From NCBI GenBank assembly GCA_002342585.1, contig DDQG01000013.1, forward strand, positions 11,578 to 75,577: a stretch of DNA of 64,000 nt, in the 5' to 3' direction. The stretch is from Prevotellaceae bacterium UBA2448 (GTDB lineage: Bacteria; Bacteroidota; Bacteroidia; Bacteroidales; Bacteroidaceae). How positions within the stretch are numbered: position 1 is the stretch's first letter; each line of letters begins with the position of its first letter. The notes below the pieces were generated by a model that saw only the letters and a list, made by a program, of their open reading frames with translations, did no database searches and was not told the origin of the DNA. This document shows positions 60,928 through 64,000 of the stretch, piece by piece. The position numbers were made by a program, and so were the translations under genes.

Positions 60928-60985
60928 TTAATAGTTAAGAATTGATAGATAATAGTTTTCGTTATCGTTATCGTTTTCGTTAAAA
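60928..60985. repeat. TTATCGTTATCGTTTTCG intergenic repeat
   Basis: TAGTTAATAGTTAAGAATTG and TTTTCGTTATCGTTATCG words, the reverse-complement form of the CGAAAACGATAACG repeat, end two bases before the fetA-like start codon. Confidence 0.85.
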
Positions 60986-60987
60986 AT

Positions 60988-61614
60988 ATGCTTACCATTC
61001 AGAACCTGAATATAACTTTCGACACAAAAGCCCTCGTCACCGACTTCTCTCTTGAAGTAGCCGATGGCGAAATAGTGTGTTTGCGTGGCGAATCAGGTTG
61101 CGGTAAGACCTCCATCCTGCGAGCCATCCTTGGCTTCATCGACTATCAGGGAACAATCTCGCTCGATTCCAATATACTTACTCCCAGCAACATATCCACC
61201 ATGCGTCAGCAGATGGCATATGTGCCACAAGACACCCTCATGCCCTACGACACCGTTCGCGACATGATTCAGGGCATCCTCTCTCTGCGAGCCAACACAA
61301 CACCCTGGGACAGCCATAGCATCATGCACGAATGGAGCTACCTCGACCTCGACGACTCCCTCTACGAATCACCTGTGAGTCAACTCTCCGGAGGTCAGCG
61401 TCAGCGCATCATGCTCTCCATCGTTGCACTACCGTGGAAAAAACTCCTCCTGCTCGACGAACCCACCTCCGCACTCGACGATCACACCGCCTCACTCGTT
61501 GCCAACTACCTCCACCGTCTCGCACAACAGCGAAACATACCTATCCTCGCCGTGTCTCACTCCGCCCACTTCGCCTCCCTCTGCGATAAAGAAGTGGGGT
61601 TAGGGGTTAGATAA
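60988..61614 (+). CDS. fetA: ABC transporter ATPase (FetA/YbbL-like)
   Basis: The 208-residue ATPase has Walker A GESGCGKTS (34-42), signature LSGGQRQRI (133-141), Walker B LLLLDEPTSALD and the switch His in AVSHSAHF. It pairs with the FetB-like permease 38 bases downstream; E. coli FetAB exports iron. The C-terminal residues GLGVR and the stop codon come from a GGGGTTAGGGGTTAG repeat, so the end of the protein has been rewritten. Confidence 0.85.
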   Translation: MLTIQNLNITFDTKALVTDFSLEVADGEIVCLRGESGCGKTSILRAILGFIDYQGTISLDSNILTPSNISTMRQQMAYVPQDTLMPYDTVRDMIQGILSLRANTTPWDSHSIMHEWSYLDLDDSLYESPVSQLSGGQRQRIMLSIVALPWKKLLLLDEPTSALDDHTASLVANYLHRLAQQRNIPILAVSHSAHFASLCDKEVGLGVR

Positions 61615-61648
61615 CGAAAACGATAACGAAAACAATTTTCAATTTAAA
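61596..61648. repeat. GGGGTTAG and CGATAACGAAAACG repeat overlapping the fetA end
   Basis: Two GGGGTTAG copies encode the FetA-like C-terminus and stop codon, then CGAAAACGATAACGAAAAC and ATTTTCAATTT words reach the fetB-like start. Confidence 0.85.
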
Positions 61649-61652
61649 GAAA

Positions 61653-62426
61653 ATGACCTCCATTTCTCTTCTTGGCCTTGCACTCGGACTCCTGCTGATG
61701 CTGATTCCGTTGCTGATATTCTCCCGCTTGCGGGTGCCCCTGGTGCATTCCACCCTGCAGGGACTTATTCGCATGATAGTGCAGCTCTACCTCGTCGGAC
61801 TCTACTTGCAATACCTCTTCCAACTCGATCGTTGGTGGATAAACCTCCTCTGGGCACTTATCATGACCTGCGTCGCTACCGGCACAGCCCTTCAGCGCAC
61901 ACGTTTGCGCCCATCCATGCTTGCTGTGCCATTCTTTGCCGGTTTCCTTGTCGGAGGCATCCTCGTAGGCTTCTACTTCCTTGCCTGCATACTCCAACTC
62001 GACAATATATTCGAAGCACAATACTTCATCCCTATCTTCGGACTCCTGCTAGGTAATATGCTGGGAGTCAACATCCTCGCACTCGACACCTTCGTCGATA
62101 GTCTCCATCGCGGCAGACACTTCTACTACTGTCTCCTTGGCAACGGAGCAACCACATGGGAAGCCTCCCTGCCGTCCCTGCGTAGTGCCATACAGAAAGC
62201 CTTTAACCCCTGCATCGCCAACATGGCAGTTATGGGACTCGTCTCCATGCCAGGCACCATGATAGGACAAATACTTGGCGGTTCCTCACCAGCCACAGCC
62301 ATCCGCTACCAGATGATGATAGTCATCATCACCTTCGTAGCCTCCATCATCTCCCTGCTGACAACCCTCCTTCTCGTTCGTTCGCGCCTCTTCGACCAAC
62401 AAGGAAGAATAACGATAAAGAGTTAG
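61653..62426 (+). CDS. fetB: ABC transporter permease (FetB/YbbM-like)
   Basis: The 257-residue protein of the UPF0014/FetB family has about seven membrane helices and the signatures QGLIRMIVQLYLVGLYLQYL, PIFGLLLGNMLGVNILALDT, GATTWEASLPSLRSAIQKAF and VSMPGTMIGQILGGSSPATA. With the upstream ATPase it should form an inner-membrane exporter, in E. coli for iron under oxidative stress. Confidence 0.9.
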   Translation: MTSISLLGLALGLLLMLIPLLIFSRLRVPLVHSTLQGLIRMIVQLYLVGLYLQYLFQLDRWWINLLWALIMTCVATGTALQRTRLRPSMLAVPFFAGFLVGGILVGFYFLACILQLDNIFEAQYFIPIFGLLLGNMLGVNILALDTFVDSLHRGRHFYYCLLGNGATTWEASLPSLRSAIQKAFNPCIANMAVMGLVSMPGTMIGQILGGSSPATAIRYQMMIVIITFVASIISLLTTLLLVRSRLFDQQGRITIKS

Positions 62427-62550
62427 GAGTGAGGAGTTAGGAGTTAGATAACGAAAACGATAACGAAAACGAAAACCATTTTCAATTCAATAACCAATAA
62501 CCTATAACTAATGCATAATTCATAATTCATAATGCATAATTTTCAATTTT
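62418..62550. repeat. Composite intergenic repeat ahead of nadD
   Basis: Overlapping the end of fetB, the block holds GAGTTAGGAGT copies, AACGAAAACGATAACG, AATAACCAATAACCTATAAC, four CATAATTCATAAT-type copies and ATTTTCAATTTTC, ending just before the nadD start. It combines nearly every word type seen in the other blocks. Confidence 0.88.
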
Positions 62551-62551
62551 C

Positions 62552-63112
62552 ATGAAAATCGCAATCTACGGAGGTTCCTACAACCCCATACACAGAGGAC
62601 ATACAGAACTGGCGCAATCCTTAGTCAGTCAGGGACTGGTCGATCAGGTGTGGCTTATGGTATCGCCCCTCAACCCCCTGAAAGAATCCAATCGCAGCGA
62701 ATATGCCACATACGACGACCGGGTTCGCATGGCACAACTCGCCACAGCAGACATTGATGGGGTAGTGGTGTCCGACTTCGAGCGCACCCTTCCTTTGCCC
62801 AGCTACACCATAACCACCCTCAACGCCTTGCAGCGAGCCTATCCGGAGCATCAGTTCGTTCTGGTAGTAGGAGCCGACAACTGGCAGACCTTCAGTCGCT
62901 GGTACAAATCAGACGAAATTCGTCGTCGTTTTCCCATTCTCGTATATAACCGTCCTGGCTACGAAGTACGCGACACAGAACCAGTCGATACACCCCTCTA
63001 CGACATCAGTTCCACCCGTCTGCGGGCAGCCCTCCGCAAGGGTGAAAGCACAGCCGACTGGCTCCATCCCGATGTCCTTCAGTACATCAAAGAAAACCAC
63101 TTGTACGAATGA
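62552..63112 (+). CDS. nadD: Nicotinate-nucleotide adenylyltransferase
   Basis: The 186-residue nucleotidyltransferase has GGSYNPIHRGH (7-17), VWLMVSPLNPLK, VVGADNWQTF and the C-terminal ISSTRLR motif. It makes nicotinate adenine dinucleotide in NAD synthesis. Confidence 0.92.
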   Translation: MKIAIYGGSYNPIHRGHTELAQSLVSQGLVDQVWLMVSPLNPLKESNRSEYATYDDRVRMAQLATADIDGVVVSDFERTLPLPSYTITTLNALQRAYPEHQFVLVVGADNWQTFSRWYKSDEIRRRFPILVYNRPGYEVRDTEPVDTPLYDISSTRLRAALRKGESTADWLHPDVLQYIKENHLYE

Positions 63113-63117
63113 GCGAC

Positions 63118-63165
63118 TTTTTAGGAGTTAAAGAAGTTAGAGAAGTTAAAGAAGTTAAGACGATA
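63118..63165. repeat. AGTTAAAGA intergenic repeat
   Basis: Four or five copies of a nine-base AAGAAGTTA-like unit lie between nadD and the next gene. Confidence 0.8.
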
Positions 63166-63197
63166 GAGGATTTTGTAAAATTGCGTATTGAATGACT

Positions 63198-64000
63198 ATG
63201 AAGAAAATACTGTTTTTGTTCCTGTTTGGAGTGGGTCTGATAGCGATGGCAGAGGTGCCTGTGGTGTTGACTGCCGGTCAGTCGAATGCTGACGGCAGGG
63301 TACCTATGAAAGAATTTCCTGTCGGAATCAGTTATAAATACTGCATGTGGAGTTATGGCAGTGGCGACTTCGAAACTGCCAGTGGCGAATTTGTACCCTT
63401 CGTGCCTCGTGTAGCGAAGCCGAAGATAGAAGAGAGCTGGGGTTTCGATGCCATAGTATATCATAAGTTGGAAGATCTGTGGCAGCGCCCTTTTTACGTA
63501 ATCAAGCATACCGACGGAGGAACAGCAATCGACCCCTCGTGCAAGGGCAGTACCCACGGACTATACTGGAGTGCCGACCCCGAATTTCTCAGTCAGACTA
63601 CCTCTGCCAGTCATGGCGGAAAATCGCTTCTGCTGGCATTCGAACAGCAGATAGATGATTGCCTGAAAAACCTGCCGAAAGATTACGACATTAAATTTAT
63701 GCTTTGGCATCAGGGTGAGGCAGATCGGAATGCAGACAGCCTGTATTACGACAACCTGAAAGCAGTAGTGGCTCATGTGCGTCAGCATCTGGTGGCTGTG
63801 ACAGGTAAAAAGAAATACCGAAAACTACCAGTCATCTGTGGTAACTTCTCGTTGCAGAGTCGTCAGCGCAGTCAGCGAGTTGCCGAAGCCCTCGAACGTC
63901 TTGCAAAGGAAGACAAACACTTCTACATGGTAGATGCCTCCGATTTGCCTCTGTTGCCCGACCGTCTGCATTTCAATGCCGAAGGTGCTCAGCTGTTAGC
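63198..64000 (+). CDS. SGNH/sialate-O-acetylesterase-like carbohydrate esterase (3'-partial)
   Basis: The frame runs from ATG 63198 (an ATG two codons upstream is possible) to the window edge without a stop, at least 267 residues. It has a signal peptide (MKKILFLFLFGVGLIAMA), the nucleophile motif TAGQSNADGR with the GQSN serine, a WHQGEAD block and a DRLHFNAEGAQ block carrying the Asp-His pair. This is the SASA/CE6-type esterase pattern, which removes acetyl groups from xylan or sialic acid. It lies 85 bases after nadD. Confidence 0.83.
   Translation, partial: MKKILFLFLFGVGLIAMAEVPVVLTAGQSNADGRVPMKEFPVGISYKYCMWSYGSGDFETASGEFVPFVPRVAKPKIEESWGFDAIVYHKLEDLWQRPFYVIKHTDGGTAIDPSCKGSTHGLYWSADPEFLSQTTSASHGGKSLLLAFEQQIDDCLKNLPKDYDIKFMLWHQGEADRNADSLYYDNLKAVVAHVRQHLVAVTGKKKYRKLPVICGNFSLQSRQRSQRVAEALERLAKEDKHFYMVDASDLPLLPDRLHFNAEGAQLL

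Noticed and set aside
1..64000. tRNA and rRNA genes
   Set aside because: No cloverleaf with a GTTCRAxxC arm or conserved rRNA core was recognised by eye; a dedicated scan could still find one.

Overview
The window comes from a Bacteroidales bacterium, most likely Prevotellaceae. The supporting signs are: more than twenty TAnnTTTG -7 elements of the Bacteroidetes primary sigma factor just ahead of genes; almost no Shine-Dalgarno dependence; HmuY/HmuR haem uptake; several TonB-dependent receptors; BspA-like leucine-rich repeats; a type IX-like C-terminal signal on a pectate lyase; and DUF4810/DUF799/CsgG and FadL/OmpA outer-membrane proteins. No rRNA, tRNA, IS element, phage or CRISPR array was found. 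The last gene runs off the right edge.

Layout. 0-3.3 kb: exported metallo-beta-lactamase-fold hydrolase, B3/B4-domain protein, S37-type peptidase lipoprotein. 3.4-11.1 kb: a divergent sulfur locus. Leftward it encodes a JAMM peptidase, an E1-like enzyme and a ThiS-like carrier. Rightward it encodes cysteine synthase, DsrE-like and TusA-like proteins, a family 2 encapsulin shell with an internal cyclic-nucleotide-binding-like domain, a cysteine desulfurase with a cargo-type N-terminal extension, and a Cys/Met PLP enzyme. 11.1-17.3 kb: PL10 pectate lyase, hmuR-hmuY-calycin-like haem operon, AraC regulator and free methionine-R-sulfoxide reductase. 17.4-30.6 kb: phosphohexomutase, PepSY-like protein, GH2 enzyme, CsgG-DUF4810-DUF799 operon, patatin overlapping a multidomain pectate lyase, outer-membrane barrel. 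31.4-40.1 kb: a compact type II fatty-acid-synthase-like cluster (GNAT-like protein, ketosynthase, ACP, two hotdog dehydratases, MMPL exporter, FAD oxidoreductase, FabG, LolA-like protein), resembling aryl polyene/flexirubin clusters and bracketed by two nearly identical terminator hairpins. 40.3-49 kb: ZnuD-like receptor, periplasmic glutathione peroxidase, NhaC antiporter, an AT-rich island around an XRE regulator, holA, a solitary HsdR-N nuclease-domain protein, OmpA. 49.9-57.3 kb: zinc-ribbon protein, Nif3, FadL, HhH protein, nadC, CstA. 57.4-64 kb: GHL10 enzyme, ATP-grasp-like protein, BspA-like lipoprotein, fetAB-like exporter, nadD, partial carbohydrate esterase.

Two systems stand out. 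In the sulfur locus, the parts make sense as a chain: the desulfurase, probably packaged in the shell, releases sulfane sulfur from cysteine; TusA/DsrE-type proteins relay it; the ThiS-like protein, trimmed by the JAMM enzyme and activated by the E1, carries it as thiocarboxylate to the cysteine synthase. In the lipid locus, the enzymes could build and export a polyunsaturated or modified acyl product. Both routes are inferred from gene content.

A third feature is a family of low-complexity intergenic words (CGAAAACGATAACG-, GGTTAAGGGTTAACG-, ATTGAAAATTGA-type) in more than a dozen gene junctions, which in several places supply the last codons and stop codon of the upstream gene.
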